Below are positions 27,743 to 38,202 of a stretch of DNA of 64,000 nucleotides, piece by piece (positions within the stretch are counted from its first letter, which is position 1; each line of letters begins with the position of its first letter). A program made the position numbers and the translations under genes. The stretch is from Polynucleobacter campilacus. Lineage in GTDB: Bacteria; Pseudomonadota; Gammaproteobacteria; Burkholderiales; Burkholderiaceae. The notes beneath the pieces are model-generated. The model made no database searches and was not told the origin of the DNA. It saw only the letters and a list, made by a program, of their open reading frames with translations. Where the stretch lies: assembly GCF_002206625.1 (NCBI RefSeq), contig NZ_NGUP01000003.1, forward strand, positions 394,968 through 458,967, written 5' to 3'.

Positions 27743-30631
27743 ATGACTAACGAAATTAAAATCCGCGGTGCCCGCACCCATAACCTCAAAAATATCAATC
27801 TAGACATCCCTAGAGAGAAACTTGTCGTCCTGACTGGCCTATCTGGTTCAGGTAAAAGCTCGTTGGCTTTTGACACGCTCTATGCCGAAGGTCAGCGTCG
27901 CTATGTCGAATCGCTCTCTGCCTACGCGCGGCAGTTTTTGCAGCTCATGGAAAAGCCAGATGTCGACACCATAGAAGGTTTATCACCTGCAATTTCGATT
28001 GAACAAAAAGCAACTAGCCATAACCCACGCTCAACTGTGGGAACTGTTACTGAAATTCATGATTACCTACGCCTGCTGTTCGCACGAGCAGGTACACCCC
28101 ATTGCCCCGACCATGATCTTCCATTAGAAGCGCAAAGTGTTTCGCAAATGGTAGACACCGTGCTGTCCATGCCAGAAGATACAAAATTAATGATTCTGGC
28201 GCCGGTTGTCAGCGAACGCAAAGGCGAGTTTGTAGATCTCTTTCAAGACCTGCAGGCTCAAGGCTTTGTGCGCTTTCGAGTGCGCTCTGGTGGTGGCACG
28301 GCCAATGCCGCAAAAGCAGCAATCTTTGAAGTAGATCAATTACCCACGCTGAAAAAAAACGATAAGCACTCCATTGAGGTAGTAGTGGATCGCATTAAAG
28401 TGCGCCCTGATATTCAGCAGCGTCTTGCGGAATCTTTTGAGACAGCTCTGCGACTAGCAGATGGCAAAGCCATGATTGTCGATATGGATAGTGGTAAAGA
28501 AATGATTTTCTCAAGCAAGTTTGCTTGCCCAGTTTGCTCATACTCCCTTCAAGAACTGGAGCCACGCCTCTTCTCATTTAATAATCCAATGGGTGCTTGC
28601 CCATCATGTGATGGCCTTGGTCATCAATCCTTTTTTGATCCAAAACGGATCGTTGCCCATCCAGATTTATCCCTGGCTTCTGGTGCGATCAAAGGCTGGG
28701 ACCGTCGCAATCAGTTTTACTTCAAGTTACTGCAGACCTTGGCTAAGCACGGTGGCTTTGATGTGGAGAAGCCTTTTGAAACACTCTCTAAGAAACAGCA
28801 AGACCTCATCCTGCTGGGCTCAGGCGATGTGACTATTCCTTTTGAGTACATCAACGAGCGTGGAAAAAACACGACGCGAGAGCACGCCTTTGAAGGCATC
28901 ATTGCCAACTTTGAGCGTCGCTATCGTGAAACAGACTCCATGACTGTGCGTGAAGAGTTATCGCGCTATCAAAATGTACAAACTTGTCCAGTATGTAATG
29001 GCACCCGCTTACGTAAGGAAGCGCGTTTTGTCAAAGTCGGCGAGAAAAAACAATCACGTGCTATCTACGAGATCAGCGCATTACCCCTCAAAGAAGCAAA
29101 AGAGTATTTCGAAGCTCTAGAACTCAAAGGGGCTAAACGAGAAATTGCTGACAAGATTGTTAAAGAGATTAGTGCACGCCTACGCTTCTTAAATGATGTA
29201 GGACTTGACTATCTTTCTCTTGAACGTAGCGCGGACACCCTTTCTGGCGGTGAAGCGCAGCGTATTCGCCTTGCAAGCCAGATTGGCTCTGGCTTAACCG
29301 GAGTCATGTACGTTCTAGATGAACCATCTATTGGACTACATCAACGTGATAACGATCGTTTGATTGGCACACTCAAGCACTTACGCGATCTTGGTAATAG
29401 CGTCTTAGTCGTTGAGCATGATGAGGATATGATTCGGGCGTCTGACTGGGTCATCGACATTGGTCCTGGTGCCGGCGTGCATGGTGGCGAGATTGTGGCT
29501 CAAGGCACTCCTGCTGAAGTTGAAGCAAATCTGAATTCTTTAACTGGTGCCTATCTTTCTGGTCGCGAAGCCATTGCAGTTCCAGAAAAACGCATTCCAG
29601 TTAATGATCGATTCTTAGAAATTCTCGGCGCACGTGGCAATAACTTGCAATCTGTGCACGCCAAAATTCCTGTAGGGCTACTGACTTGTGTTACTGGTGT
29701 TTCAGGGTCTGGTAAATCCACATTGATTAATGACACCTTGCATCATGCGGTGGCACAGCACCTTTATGGCTCTAACGCAGAACCAGCAGCACACGATTCA
29801 ATGAAGGGCTTAGAACATTTTGACAAAGTCATTAGCGTAGATCAGTCACCGATTGGCAGAACACCGCGCTCTAACCCAGCAACCTATACAGGGCTATTTA
29901 CACCGATTAGAGAACTCTTTGCAGGTGTTCCAGCGTCACGTGAGCGTGGCTATGAAGCTGGCCGCTTCTCTTTTAACGTTAAGGGTGGTCGCTGTGACTC
30001 TTGTGAAGGGGATGGTGTACTGAAAGTAGAAATGCACTTCTTGCCAGACGTGTATGTGCCTTGTGATGTTTGTCATGGCAAGCGTTACAACCGCGAAACT
30101 TTAGACATTCGCTACAAGGGTAAGAACATTCATGAAGTTCTGTCGATGACCATCGAACAAGCACATAAATTCTTTGAGGCTGTTCCGATTGTTAAACGTA
30201 AACTCAAAACTCTGCTTGATGTTGGCTTAGGTTATGTCAAGCTTGGGCAGAGTGCTACCACCCTATCTGGCGGTGAGGCACAACGTGTCAAGCTCTCACT
30301 TGAGCTCTCTAAACGCGATACCGGTAGAACCCTATATATCCTGGATGAACCGACTACTGGTTTACATTTTCATGATATCCAGCTATTGCTTACAGTAATT
30401 CAGACATTGAAAAAGCAAGGCAACACTATCGTCATCATTGAGCACAACTTTGATGTGATCAAGACTGCCGACTGGATTATTGATTTAGGACCTAAGGGTG
30501 GTGCTGGTGGTGGGCAAATTATCGCTACCGGAACACCAGAAGATGTGGCTAAAAATGCAGCCAGCTTTACTGGTCATTATTTAGCACCATTACTAACGCG
30601 CAAGTCTGTTGCAGCTAAAAAGAAAAAATAA
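27743..30631 (+). CDS. uvrA: Excinuclease ABC subunit A
   Basis: UvrA is the damage-sensing ATPase of nucleotide excision repair. The 962-residue protein has two ABC modules: Walker A motifs [12 protein letters not shown] near residue 35 and [13 protein letters not shown] near 655, and LSGGEAQR signatures in each half. Zinc-binding cysteines appear in CPVCSYSLQ...CPSCDGLG and in CDSCEGDG...[11 protein letters not shown] lysine-rich tail (SVAAKKKK) closes it. No SOS box is visible in the short gap before it. Confidence 0.97.
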   Translation: MTNEIKIRGARTHNLKNINLDIPREKLVVLTGLSGSGKSSLAFDTLYAEGQRRYVESLSAYARQFLQLMEKPDVDTIEGLSPAISIEQKATSHNPRSTVGTVTEIHDYLRLLFARAGTPHCPDHDLPLEAQSVSQMVDTVLSMPEDTKLMILAPVVSERKGEFVDLFQDLQAQGFVRFRVRSGGGTANAAKAAIFEVDQLPTLKKNDKHSIEVVVDRIKVRPDIQQRLAESFETALRLADGKAMIVDMDSGKEMIFSSKFACPVCSYSLQELEPRLFSFNNPMGACPSCDGLGHQSFFDPKRIVAHPDLSLASGAIKGWDRRNQFYFKLLQTLAKHGGFDVEKPFETLSKKQQDLILLGSGDVTIPFEYINERGKNTTREHAFEGIIANFERRYRETDSMTVREELSRYQNVQTCPVCNGTRLRKEARFVKVGEKKQSRAIYEISALPLKEAKEYFEALELKGAKREIADKIVKEISARLRFLNDVGLDYLSLERSADTLSGGEAQRIRLASQIGSGLTGVMYVLDEPSIGLHQRDNDRLIGTLKHLRDLGNSVLVVEHDEDMIRASDWVIDIGPGAGVHGGEIVAQGTPAEVEANLNSLTGAYLSGREAIAVPEKRIPVNDRFLEILGARGNNLQSVHAKIPVGLLTCVTGVSGSGKSTLINDTLHHAVAQHLYGSNAEPAAHDSMKGLEHFDKVISVDQSPIGRTPRSNPATYTGLFTPIRELFAGVPASRERGYEAGRFSFNVKGGRCDSCEGDGVLKVEMHFLPDVYVPCDVCHGKRYNRETLDIRYKGKNIHEVLSMTIEQAHKFFEAVPIVKRKLKTLLDVGLGYVKLGQSATTLSGGEAQRVKLSLELSKRDTGRTLYILDEPTTGLHFHDIQLLLTVIQTLKKQGNTIVIIEHNFDVIKTADWIIDLGPKGGAGGGQIIATGTPEDVAKNAASFTGHYLAPLLTRKSVAAKKKK

Positions 30632-30635
30632 TATC

Positions 30636-30677
30636 GGCTGAAGTAGTGATTGATATCAGAGTAATTTAGCTTCAGCC
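30636..30677 (-). terminator. Possible hairpin between uvrA and the Kef-type gene
   Basis: GGCTGAAG and CTTCAGCC are perfect 8-base arms about 26 bases apart, with an inner palindrome TGATATCA. On the minus strand the stem is followed after eight bases by a T tract, so it may end the antiporter transcript. The long loop makes this uncertain. Confidence 0.35.
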
Positions 30678-32638
30678 AAATCAGTCGCTTCTGAATTGCC
30701 TGAGATCACTAAAATATCATTCGCCTCAAGCTTCAGTTCGGGAGCAAGTGTAAGCTGCACATAATCAGCGCTTGCTGTTTTTCGACGGACAGCCTGAACA
30801 CTGACTCCCTCATTTTCAAGATCAAGAGCGCCAAGGGTTTTACCAACAGCTTGGGAGTGCGGTAATAGCGTAATCGCATGCAAACGCCAAGACTCGTTTG
30901 ACCCAAAGTCATCATCTGCAGAGCCCCGGAAATAACCCCTCAATAAGCTATAGCGCTCTTCACGAGCAGTAGTAATTCGTCTGACCACCTTGCGCATCGG
31001 TACGCCCATGATTAGTAAGACATGAGAAGCAATCATGAGGCTACCCTCAATGAGCTCCGGAATGACTTCAGTAGCACCAGCGGCCTGTAATTTAGCAATA
31101 TCAGCATCATCCCTAGTACGAACCAATATCGTCATGCCTGGACGCAAGTGCTCTACTTGTCTTAGGACGCGTATGCTTGCCGCAGTATCTGCATAGGTAA
31201 TGACTACCGCTTTTGCTCGAGAGAGGCCGGCAGCAATCAAATAGTTCTCACGACTAGCATCGCCATAAACAACGTTATCACCAGCAGCAGCCGCTTCTTT
31301 AACGCGATCAGGATCCAAATCCAAAGCAATGTAAGGAATCTTTTCTTGATCTAGCATCCTTGCCAAACTTTGGCCTGAGCGACCAAAACCACAAATCACA
31401 ACATGGTTTTCATTGCGCACACTCTTTGCTGCCACCCGGGTCAAAGCGAGTGATTGCAATAGCCATTCATTACTAGAGAAGCGCATTGCAATACGATCGC
31501 TATATTCAATTAAGAAAGGCGCACAGAACATCGAGATCAGCATTGCTGCTAACACTGCCTGACTCAAAGTGGGATCAATTAAATCTAAGCCATCAATTTG
31601 AGTTAGCAAAACAAAACCAAATTCGCCTGCCTGAGCCAGACATAAGCCGGTTCGAATGGAGATCCCAGTGCTAGAACCAAATGCTTTAGAGAGTAAAGCA
31701 ATGAGGCCGAATTTGAATACCAGCGGGCCTATTAGCAAGGCCAAAACTAAGATCCATTGCTCTCGAATGACATTGAAATCGAGCAGCATACCAATCGTAA
31801 TAAAGAAAAGTCCAAGCAAGACATCGCGGAAAGGTTTGATGTCTTCCTCAACTTGGTGGCGATAGGGTGTCTCGGCAATCAACATGCCCGCCAAAAATGC
31901 GCCGAGCGCTAAAGACAAACCGAAGTGCTCAGTCAAGCCCGCCATGCCCAAAACAATTAATAAAAGATTGAGCATGAATAATTCTTGAGAGCGCAACTTG
32001 GCAACTAACTTGAACCAGCGGCTCATCAGTGTTTGACCGATAAAGAAAATCAACACTAATGCAATCATGATCTTGACTGATGCAGCAGTAAGTGCAACAA
32101 ATAAGTCTGTAGGATTTTTTCCAAGCGATGGCAGCAAGATCAACAAGAAGACGACTGCTAAATCTTGAAATAGCAAAATACCAATCACATTACGACCGTG
32201 CTCTGTCTCTAACTCAGCCCGATCAGAAATCAATTTAATTACGATGGCAGTCGAAGACATTGCTAAAGCGCCGCCCAAAGCAATTGCCGCATGCCAAGAG
32301 ATGGGATAAATCCAGTTCATCAGCAAACTAGCTGGAACTGCCAAAAGTATGGTCAAAATTACCTGGCTAGCGCCAAGACCAAATACGATCTTGCGCATTG
32401 CCCTCAGCTTATTGAGGTTAAATTCCAGGCCGATTGAAAACATCAAGAAAACAACCCCAAATTCAGCCAAATACTTTACCGTGGCAGAGTCGCTTGCTAG
32501 ACCAAGGGCATTAGGGCCAATCAGGACACCAATGGCTAAATAGCCCAAAATAGGGGGTAAGCCAAAATAGCGGAAAATAACCACTCCGGCCACACCAGAG
32601 GCCAAGAGAATGAGAGTTAATTGAAGGGCTGACGGCAT
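30656..32638 (-). CDS. Kef-type monovalent cation:proton antiporter (CPA2) with RCK domains
   Basis: The 660-residue protein has a CPA2 membrane domain of about 12 helices in residues 1-390 (GYLAIGVLIGPNALGL, LALGAFLAGMLIAETPYR). A cytoplasmic TrkA-N (RCK-N) domain follows, with the nucleotide-binding loop VICGFGRSGQSLAR near residue 413. A TrkA-C domain makes the last 85 residues. Relatives KefB/KefC/YbaL export potassium in exchange for protons, often under glutathione control. No KefF/KefG ancillary gene is adjacent. Only 11 bases separate its start from that of kdsD on the other strand. Confidence 0.9.
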   Translation of the reverse strand: MPSALQLTLILLASGVAGVVIFRYFGLPPILGYLAIGVLIGPNALGLASDSATVKYLAEFGVVFLMFSIGLEFNLNKLRAMRKIVFGLGASQVILTILLAVPASLLMNWIYPISWHAAIALGGALAMSSTAIVIKLISDRAELETEHGRNVIGILLFQDLAVVFLLILLPSLGKNPTDLFVALTAASVKIMIALVLIFFIGQTLMSRWFKLVAKLRSQELFMLNLLLIVLGMAGLTEHFGLSLALGAFLAGMLIAETPYRHQVEEDIKPFRDVLLGLFFITIGMLLDFNVIREQWILVLALLIGPLVFKFGLIALLSKAFGSSTGISIRTGLCLAQAGEFGFVLLTQIDGLDLIDPTLSQAVLAAMLISMFCAPFLIEYSDRIAMRFSSNEWLLQSLALTRVAAKSVRNENHVVICGFGRSGQSLARMLDQEKIPYIALDLDPDRVKEAAAAGDNVVYGDASRENYLIAAGLSRAKAVVITYADTAASIRVLRQVEHLRPGMTILVRTRDDADIAKLQAAGATEVIPELIEGSLMIASHVLLIMGVPMRKVVRRITTAREERYSLLRGYFRGSADDDFGSNESWRLHAITLLPHSQAVGKTLGALDLENEGVSVQAVRRKTASADYVQLTLAPELKLEANDILVISGNSEATDLAEAKLL

Positions 32639-32649
32639 ATACTTACCCG

Positions 32650-33642
32650 ATGATAGCTAAGACTCGAGAACGAACCCTAAAGCTTGCACGCGATACCCTC
32701 ACTATTGAGGCTGCCGCACTGCAAACGATGCGCGACCGCCTTGAAGGGCCTAATGCTGATGCCCTTGTGCTGGCGGTTGAACTACTCCATGGCTGCAAAG
32801 GCAGAATTGTGGTGTCTGGCATCGGTAAATCTGGTCACATTGCACGCAAAATTGCTGCCACCTTTGCCTCTACTGGTTCCCCTGCTTTCTTTGTTCACCC
32901 AGCTGAGGCCAGTCATGGTGACTTAGGAATGGTAACTCGGGATGATGTTTTTGTAGCACTCTCAAATTCTGGTGAGACCGATGAACTACTAACCATTGTT
33001 CCCATCATCAAGCGTACTGGGGCAAAACTGATTGCATTAACTGGTGCACCGAATTCATCTCTTGCAAAACTGGCTGATGCACACATAGACACTAGCGTTG
33101 AAAAAGAAGCTTGTCCACTCAATCTTGCACCAACAACGAGCACTACCGCAGCATTAGCAATGGGAGATGCCTTAGCAGTTGCCTTGTTAGATGCAAGAGG
33201 ATTTGAAGCGGAGGATTTCATCCGCTCGCATCCAGGTGGCAGACTTGGTCGTAAACAACTTATGCATGTCAGCGAAGTGATGCGCAGCTTTGATGGCACA
33301 CCAAAAATTTCCGTTGAAGCTTCATTACAAGATGCTTTGCTAGAGATGACCTCTAAGCGGATGGGTATGGTTGTTGTCTTAGATCAAGACAACAAAGTAT
33401 TTGGCATTTTGACCGATGGCGATCTACGCCGCCTGTTAGAAAAGAAAACTAATCTTGATGGCATCACCTTAAAAAGTGCCACCACACCTGGGCCCCGCAC
33501 CATTCCACCTGAGCTTCTTGCAGAAGAGGCAATTGAGATGATGGAGAAACATCGCATTAATCATTTGGTTGTCAGCAATAGCAATGGGCAACTATTAGGC
33601 GCACTCAATCTGCATGATTTGTTTGCAGCAAAAGTTATTTAA
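32650..33642 (+). CDS. kdsD: D-arabinose-5-phosphate isomerase
   Basis: KdsD interconverts ribulose-5-phosphate and arabinose-5-phosphate, the first step of Kdo synthesis for lipopolysaccharide. The SIS domain (VVSGIGKSGHIARKIAATFASTG) occupies residues 40-180 and a pair of CBS domains follow from about 205 (EVMRSFDGTPKISVEASL and MVVVLDQDNKVFGILTDGDL). At 330 residues it fits the KpsF/GutQ/KdsD family. It heads the LPS cluster kdsD-kdsC-lptC-lptA-lptB, so KdsD is favoured over GutQ. No Shine-Dalgarno is obvious. Confidence 0.95.
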   Translation: MIAKTRERTLKLARDTLTIEAAALQTMRDRLEGPNADALVLAVELLHGCKGRIVVSGIGKSGHIARKIAATFASTGSPAFFVHPAEASHGDLGMVTRDDVFVALSNSGETDELLTIVPIIKRTGAKLIALTGAPNSSLAKLADAHIDTSVEKEACPLNLAPTTSTTAALAMGDALAVALLDARGFEAEDFIRSHPGGRLGRKQLMHVSEVMRSFDGTPKISVEASLQDALLEMTSKRMGMVVVLDQDNKVFGILTDGDLRRLLEKKTNLDGITLKSATTPGPRTIPPELLAEEAIEMMEKHRINHLVVSNSNGQLLGALNLHDLFAAKVI

Positions 33643-33664
33643 TCTTTCATCTAATTTAATTACG

Positions 33665-34237
33665 ATGCCGAGCGCTTTTACTCCACACAATACGAATCCT
33701 CTAGCTCAATACCCACAAGCCTGGGAGCGTGCTAGCAGAGTCAAGCTCTTGGTTCTAGATGTCGATGGTGTCTTAACCAATGGGCAAGTATGGATGGGTG
33801 CCGATGGCAAAGAGTCTCTGAAAGCGTTTGATATTCAGGATGGCCTGGGCATTAAATTACTAGAGCAATGCGGAATACCAACTGCCATCATCACCGGCAG
33901 AAATTCAAAAATGGTCTTAGCGCGCTGCGAAGAATTAGGCATTAAACACCTCCACATGGGCGTAGAAAACAAAGCCATTGCCTTGGCCCAGGTGATCAAA
34001 ACCTTAGATCTTTCTCTCTCAGACTGTGCTGTCATGGGTGATGACTGGCCGGATTTACAAATGATGAAAAATGCTGGCTTTAGGATTTGTCCTGCTCAAG
34101 CTCATGAAGCAGTGAAAGAATCTGCCCATTTCGTAACGATTCATCACGGTGGAGATAGGGCTGTACGAGAAGTATGCGATCTGATTCTGAAGGCGCAAAA
34201 CCACTACGACGAATTACTGAATAAAGCACGTAACTAG
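33665..34237 (+). CDS. kdsC: 3-deoxy-D-manno-octulosonate-8-phosphate phosphatase
   Basis: KdsC is a HAD-type phosphatase that removes phosphate from Kdo-8-P. The nucleophile motif LVLDVDGVLTNGQ is near residue 25, the second motif IITGRNSKMV follows, and the third, VMGDDWPDLQMM, carries the metal-binding aspartates. The track start at 33614 overlaps kdsD by 29 bases; I prefer the ATG at 33665 (MPSAFTPHN), which gives 190 residues, but neither start has a clear ribosome site. lptC follows within four bases. Confidence 0.93.
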   Translation: MPSAFTPHNTNPLAQYPQAWERASRVKLLVLDVDGVLTNGQVWMGADGKESLKAFDIQDGLGIKLLEQCGIPTAIITGRNSKMVLARCEELGIKHLHMGVENKAIALAQVIKTLDLSLSDCAVMGDDWPDLQMMKNAGFRICPAQAHEAVKESAHFVTIHHGGDRAVREVCDLILKAQNHYDELLNKARN

Positions 34238-34240
34238 GTA

Positions 34241-34882
34241 ATGCAATTCAATTCCCAAAAAATCAAGATTGGCCTTGCACGCACTCTGTTGCGACTCATG
34301 CCATTGATTCTGATGATTGCTTTAACACTAGCAACTTTTTGGCTGGTACAAAAAAATACCCCGCCTGAAAAATCTGCGCTTGAGCGTGCAAGACTGCATG
34401 AACCCGATTACACGATCAACGATGGTGCTCTATCCGCGCTCAATGAGCTTGGCAATACTAAATATCGAATCTTAGGCAAGAAGGTGATTCACTATGACGA
34501 TGATGCCTCGATTGATATTCTGACCCCGCGCATGCGCTTCTTTCAGGCAGGTAAAGCACCGGTGACCGTGAAATCAGATACTGGTCACCTTGATGGCGAT
34601 CTTACAGTTTTGGATCTCATTAATAACGCATCGATCTTTCGACCCGCACAGGCCGCCACAGCAATAGAGCCAGCAACTCTTCGTATGCTGGCATCCTCGA
34701 GTTATTTCAAAGTCCTGATTAATGATGACATCATTGAAACCGATAAGCCCATTACCCTTGAGCAGGGTATGTCTGTAATTAATTCAACTGAAGGCGGGAT
34801 TTTTAATAACATCGAGCAAAGCATGACTCTTTCAGGTCATGTAAAAGGGCGTATTGAACGAGCGCCGCGAGGTAATCAGTAA
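34241..34882 (+). CDS. lptC: LPS export protein LptC
   Basis: LptC is the bitopic inner-membrane member of the LPS transport bridge. It takes LPS from LptBFG and passes it to LptA. The protein is 213 residues: a single helix at about 18-37 (LMPLILMIALTLATFWLV) followed by a periplasmic beta-jellyroll domain containing YTINDGALSALNELGNTKYRILG and the GHLDGDLTVLDLINN strand. The stop is directly next to the lptA start. Position and topology make the assignment secure despite the low conservation of the family. Confidence 0.92.
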   Translation: MQFNSQKIKIGLARTLLRLMPLILMIALTLATFWLVQKNTPPEKSALERARLHEPDYTINDGALSALNELGNTKYRILGKKVIHYDDDASIDILTPRMRFFQAGKAPVTVKSDTGHLDGDLTVLDLINNASIFRPAQAATAIEPATLRMLASSSYFKVLINDDIIETDKPITLEQGMSVINSTEGGIFNNIEQSMTLSGHVKGRIERAPRGNQ

Positions 34883-35452
34883 ATGATCACTAAAATCAGC
34901 CGCTTGCTTCTGTCTATTGCTTCTGTTCTTGTGCTTGGTTTGGGTCTCGTTGGTTTTGTTCATGCAGAAAAAGCAGATCAAGATAAACCCATCATCCTCG
35001 AAGCGGAAAAAGTTTCAGTGAATGATGTTAAGCAAATTTATGATCTCAATGGCCAAGTGCTGATAACCAAAGGTAGTATTTTAGTAACTGGTGAAGATGG
35101 GCATATTCAAGTAGATCCTGAAGGATACGAGTTTGTTGACGTTAAAGGTACACCAGAAGCTACGGCTAGCTTTAGACAACGTCGCGAAGGACCTGCGGAT
35201 GAATTCATGCAAGGCTTAGCGACTCAGGTTATCTACAATGCTAAAACTGAAGTTCTCACATTAACTGGTGATGCTAAGCTCAAGCGCCTACTCAATATGC
35301 AAATGCTAGACCAATTGCGCGGCTGGAAAATTGAATATGATGATGTAAAGCAGTACTATCGAGTTACGCCCCCTAAAGACGCAAAGCCAGACGATCTCCC
35401 TCTGGCTAGAGCAATTCTTTCACCAAGACGAAAAGCCACCTTAGAGAAATGA
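34883..35452 (+). CDS. lptA: LPS transport periplasmic protein LptA
   Basis: LptA forms the periplasmic part of the LPS bridge by head-to-tail stacking of jellyrolls. The 189-residue product has a signal peptide ([20 protein letters not shown]) cleaved after about residue 28, then an OstA-like domain with [20 protein letters not shown] and [16 protein letters not shown]. The ATG immediately follows the lptC stop, and its own stop overlaps the lptB start by four bases (ATGA). The coupling implies equimolar expression. Confidence 0.94.
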   Translation: MITKISRLLLSIASVLVLGLGLVGFVHAEKADQDKPIILEAEKVSVNDVKQIYDLNGQVLITKGSILVTGEDGHIQVDPEGYEFVDVKGTPEATASFRQRREGPADEFMQGLATQVIYNAKTEVLTLTGDAKLKRLLNMQMLDQLRGWKIEYDDVKQYYRVTPPKDAKPDDLPLARAILSPRRKATLEK

Positions 35453-36216
35453 CAACGGATTTAGCTCAACCCAATAGCCCAGCAACTCTGAGTGCGCACC
35501 ATTTACAAAAACGTTATGGCTCTAGGACAGTAGTTCGAGATGTTTCTATCGAAGTGAAATGTGGCGAAGTGGTTGGCTTGCTTGGACCCAATGGTGCCGG
35601 TAAAACAACCTCGTTTTATATGATTGTCGGTTTAGTTCCGCTTGACGCAGGCAGTATTATTTTGGATGGTGCCGATATCACCCGCCTACCCATCCATCAG
35701 CGCGCTCGCATGGGTTTGTCTTATCTTCCTCAAGAAGCGTCTGTTTTTAGAAAACTCAATGTTGCTGAGAATATCCAGGCAGTCCTAGAACTTCAGGCGC
35801 AAGGTGGTAAGCCGCTGACTAAAGCCGAAATTGCCGACCGTCTCGATGAGCTCTTGGGTGAGCTACAAATTGGCCATCTGCGCAATAACCCCGCTCTATC
35901 CCTATCTGGTGGTGAGCGTCGTCGAGTGGAGATTGCTAGAGCTTTAGCCTCCCAGCCCAAATTCATCTTGCTAGATGAGCCATTTGCAGGCGTTGACCCT
36001 ATTGCCGTTGGGGAAATTCAGCGCATCGTACGTTTCTTAAGAGACCGCCAGATTGGCGTTCTCATCACAGACCATAATGTTCGGGAAACCCTGGGTATAT
36101 GTGATCACGCCTACATCATTAGCGAAGGCAGCGTGCTGGCAGAAGGCGAGCCAGACCAAATTATCCAAAATGATGCCGTCCGTAGAGTCTACTTGGGTGA
36201 AAACTTTAGGATGTAA
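35449..36216 (+). CDS. lptB: LPS export ATP-binding protein LptB
   Basis: LptB is the cytoplasmic ATPase of the LptB2FG extractor. Its 255 residues show Walker [17 protein letters not shown] near residue 45, the signature [17 protein letters not shown] and Walker [19 protein letters not shown], with the family's characteristic switch [17 protein letters not shown]. In many proteobacteria rpoN follows directly; here a gap of about 180 bases leads to hpf instead. Confidence 0.96.
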   Translation: MTTDLAQPNSPATLSAHHLQKRYGSRTVVRDVSIEVKCGEVVGLLGPNGAGKTTSFYMIVGLVPLDAGSIILDGADITRLPIHQRARMGLSYLPQEASVFRKLNVAENIQAVLELQAQGGKPLTKAEIADRLDELLGELQIGHLRNNPALSLSGGERRRVEIARALASQPKFILLDEPFAGVDPIAVGEIQRIVRFLRDRQIGVLITDHNVRETLGICDHAYIISEGSVLAEGEPDQIIQNDAVRRVYLGENFRM

Positions 36217-36301
36217 GCTGGGCGGCCTTCTGGGCCATTTAACTAATAAAGATGGCTTTCCCTCTTGGTTTTCAGCAAATTCGCTGATACGCTGGAGGTT
36301 C

Positions 36302-36367
36302 ATGAAGTTCCCTTCCAAAAATACCGTTCAAACGATTTCAGGGGCTTGCTGCGCACCCCAGGCATGA
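36302..36367 (+). CDS. Possible 21-codon ORF between lptB and hpf
   Basis: ATG at 36302 is preceded by GGAGG with only three bases between, and the frame runs 21 codons to TGA (MKFPSKNTVQT...CCAPQA). It could be a leader peptide or chance. It occupies the place where rpoN is usually found, but it shows no resemblance to RpoN ends. Listed at low confidence. Confidence 0.15.
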   Translation: MKFPSKNTVQTISGACCAPQA

Positions 36368-36397
36368 GCATGCGCACGCGTATATAAGGAGATGCTG

Positions 36398-36721
36398 ATG
36401 AATTTGAAAATTAATAGCCGCCATCTGGAAGTAACCCCAGCCATGCGTGCCCACCTTGAAGCTGGAATGGCCAAAATTCGTAAGCACTTTGACCATGTCA
36501 TTGATGCATCTGCCTTTCTTGTAGTTGATAACGCCAAAGAAAAGGAACTTCGTCAGAGCGCTGAAATTACCATTCACCTGAAAGGCAAGGAATTATTTGC
36601 CGAGGCGCACAATTCCGACCTTTACCACGCGATGGATGCCGTAGTCGATAAGTTAGAACGCCAGGTTGTAAAACACAAAGAAAAGATCCAGGATCACCAC
36701 CACGATAAGCGATTTGAGTGA
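36398..36721 (+). CDS. hpf: Ribosome hibernation promoting factor
   Basis: HPF binds the decoding centre and helps form inactive ribosome dimers in stationary phase. This short form is 107 residues with MNLKINSRHLEVTPAMRAHLE at the start and EITIHLKGKELFAEAHNSDLYHAMDAVVDKLERQV in the conserved middle, ending in a His-rich tail. The first ATG (36392) abuts the AAGGAG site, whereas the second (36398) has ideal spacing of six bases, so I use the second. ptsN follows after 33 bases. Confidence 0.93.
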   Translation: MNLKINSRHLEVTPAMRAHLEAGMAKIRKHFDHVIDASAFLVVDNAKEKELRQSAEITIHLKGKELFAEAHNSDLYHAMDAVVDKLERQVVKHKEKIQDHHHDKRFE

Positions 36722-36754
36722 TATTAACAGTCAGGACACCTATAATCAATTCTA

Positions 36755-37216
36755 ATGAATGCCCTGACCAATCTTTTCACCCCTGACTGCATTGCATTAA
36801 ATCACCCTGCCAATAGCAGAGCTGATGCATTTGCAGCAGCTGGGGACCTCTTCTTTAAAAAAGTAGGTATTAATGCGGCTTCCGTCGTAGAGTTTTTGAA
36901 CGCACGTGAAGATTTAGGATCGACCGCACTTGGTGCTGGTGTTGCAATTCCTCATGGACGCGTTAAAGGCCTCAAGCAACCAAGCGCCGCTTTTATAAAA
37001 CTCAAAAATCCGATTGAGTTCGCCGCACCCGATGGTGAGCCTGTATCCATTCTGATTTTTTTATTGGTTCCTGAAAAAGCTACTCAACAACATTTAGAAA
37101 TTCTGTCTTCTATTGCACAACTGCTATCTGATGCGGACAATCGTCAATTTCTGTCGTCTGCCAACGATCCAGTGAAGGTATGCGAATTATTACAAGAGTG
37201 GGATGTAACAAAATGA
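36755..37216 (+). CDS. ptsN: Nitrogen PTS EIIA component
   Basis: PtsN (EIIA-Ntr) is the phosphoacceptor at the end of the nitrogen-type PTS chain and regulates potassium transport and other targets in relatives. The 153-residue EIIA type 2 domain carries the phosphorylated histidine in [12 protein letters not shown] near residue 69. The stop overlaps the hprK start as ATGA. The pairing with hprK, which modifies HPr-type proteins, is conserved in betaproteobacteria. No rpoN lies beside it here although that is the usual partner. Confidence 0.93.
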   Translation: MNALTNLFTPDCIALNHPANSRADAFAAAGDLFFKKVGINAASVVEFLNAREDLGSTALGAGVAIPHGRVKGLKQPSAAFIKLKNPIEFAAPDGEPVSILIFLLVPEKATQQHLEILSSIAQLLSDADNRQFLSSANDPVKVCELLQEWDVTK

Positions 37217-38199
37217 CACAGCCCTTGCTCCTCGAAGGAGTAACTGCACAGCAGATTTTTGATGACAATGTTGCAGATCTCAAGCTTTCCTGGATTGGCG
37301 GACTAGAAGGCGCAGATCGCACCTTCCCGGCGGAGGCAGTCAAAGCAGCTGCAGCTAGCTCAGACTTAGTGGGGCACTTAAATCTCATTCACCCAAGTCG
37401 CATCCAAATCTTTGGTGAACAAGAGGTTGACTATCATGCAGCCCTCGAGCCCGAACAAAAGCAAGAGCAAATCGCTAACTTAATTTCTAAAACGCCTCCC
37501 TGTGTCATCGTAGCCGATGGTAAATCAGCTGATTCAGATTTGCAGCTCTACTGTCAACGCACTTCCACCCCTTTATTTACTACCCCCATCTCTGCAGCAG
37601 AAGTGATTGATCATTTGCGGATCTATCTCACCAAAATTGGTGCGCCTCAAATCACAATGCATGGTGTTTTTATGGATATCCTGGGCCTAGGTGTATTGCT
37701 AACTGGTGAATCAGGTTTAGGTAAAAGTGAATTGGGTCTTGAGCTGATTTCTCGTGGCCATGGCTTGGTGGCAGATGATGCTGTTGATTTTGCTCGCCTT
37801 GGTTCAGACTATATCGAAGGACGTTGCCCGGTTATCCTGCGCAACTTACTTGAAGTTCGTGGCTTAGGCCTGCTGGATATTCGTACCATCTTTGGTGAAA
37901 CTGCCGTACGTCGCAAGCTCAAGCTCCGTCTCATTGTTCAGCTAGTTCGCAGAACGGATGGAGAGTTTGAAAGATTACCTCTTGAAGCTCAACACATTGA
38001 TGTTCTAGGGGTTCCGATTCGTACAGTAAAAATTCAGGTTGCTGCAGGACGTAACTTAGCGGTCCTAGTTGAAGCTGCTGTTCGTAATACAATTTTGCAA
38101 TTACGTGGTATCGATACCTTAAAAGAATTCATGGAACGTCAACGCATTCAAATGAATACTGAAGCCGATTCAGTCAAATCTCAGGGTCGCTTACTCTAA
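37213..38199 (+). CDS. hprK: HPr kinase/phosphorylase
   Basis: HprK phosphorylates and dephosphorylates HPr on serine. The protein is 328 residues from the ATG at 37213 ([10 protein letters not shown]); the track start at 37180 lies inside ptsN and is not needed. The P-loop is [25 protein letters not shown], and the HprK signature [17 protein letters not shown] follows. The ATGA overlap with ptsN and the 3-base gap to rapZ make one transcript. Confidence 0.95.
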   Translation: MTQPLLLEGVTAQQIFDDNVADLKLSWIGGLEGADRTFPAEAVKAAAASSDLVGHLNLIHPSRIQIFGEQEVDYHAALEPEQKQEQIANLISKTPPCVIVADGKSADSDLQLYCQRTSTPLFTTPISAAEVIDHLRIYLTKIGAPQITMHGVFMDILGLGVLLTGESGLGKSELGLELISRGHGLVADDAVDFARLGSDYIEGRCPVILRNLLEVRGLGLLDIRTIFGETAVRRKLKLRLIVQLVRRTDGEFERLPLEAQHIDVLGVPIRTVKIQVAAGRNLAVLVEAAVRNTILQLRGIDTLKEFMERQRIQMNTEADSVKSQGRLL

Positions 38200-38202
38200 G
38201 CT

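Noticed and set aside
36053-36367. 104-residue ORF overlapping the end of lptB and the following gap
   Set aside because: Most of it is an out-of-frame reading of lptB; only its last 21 codons lie in free sequence and are treated separately.
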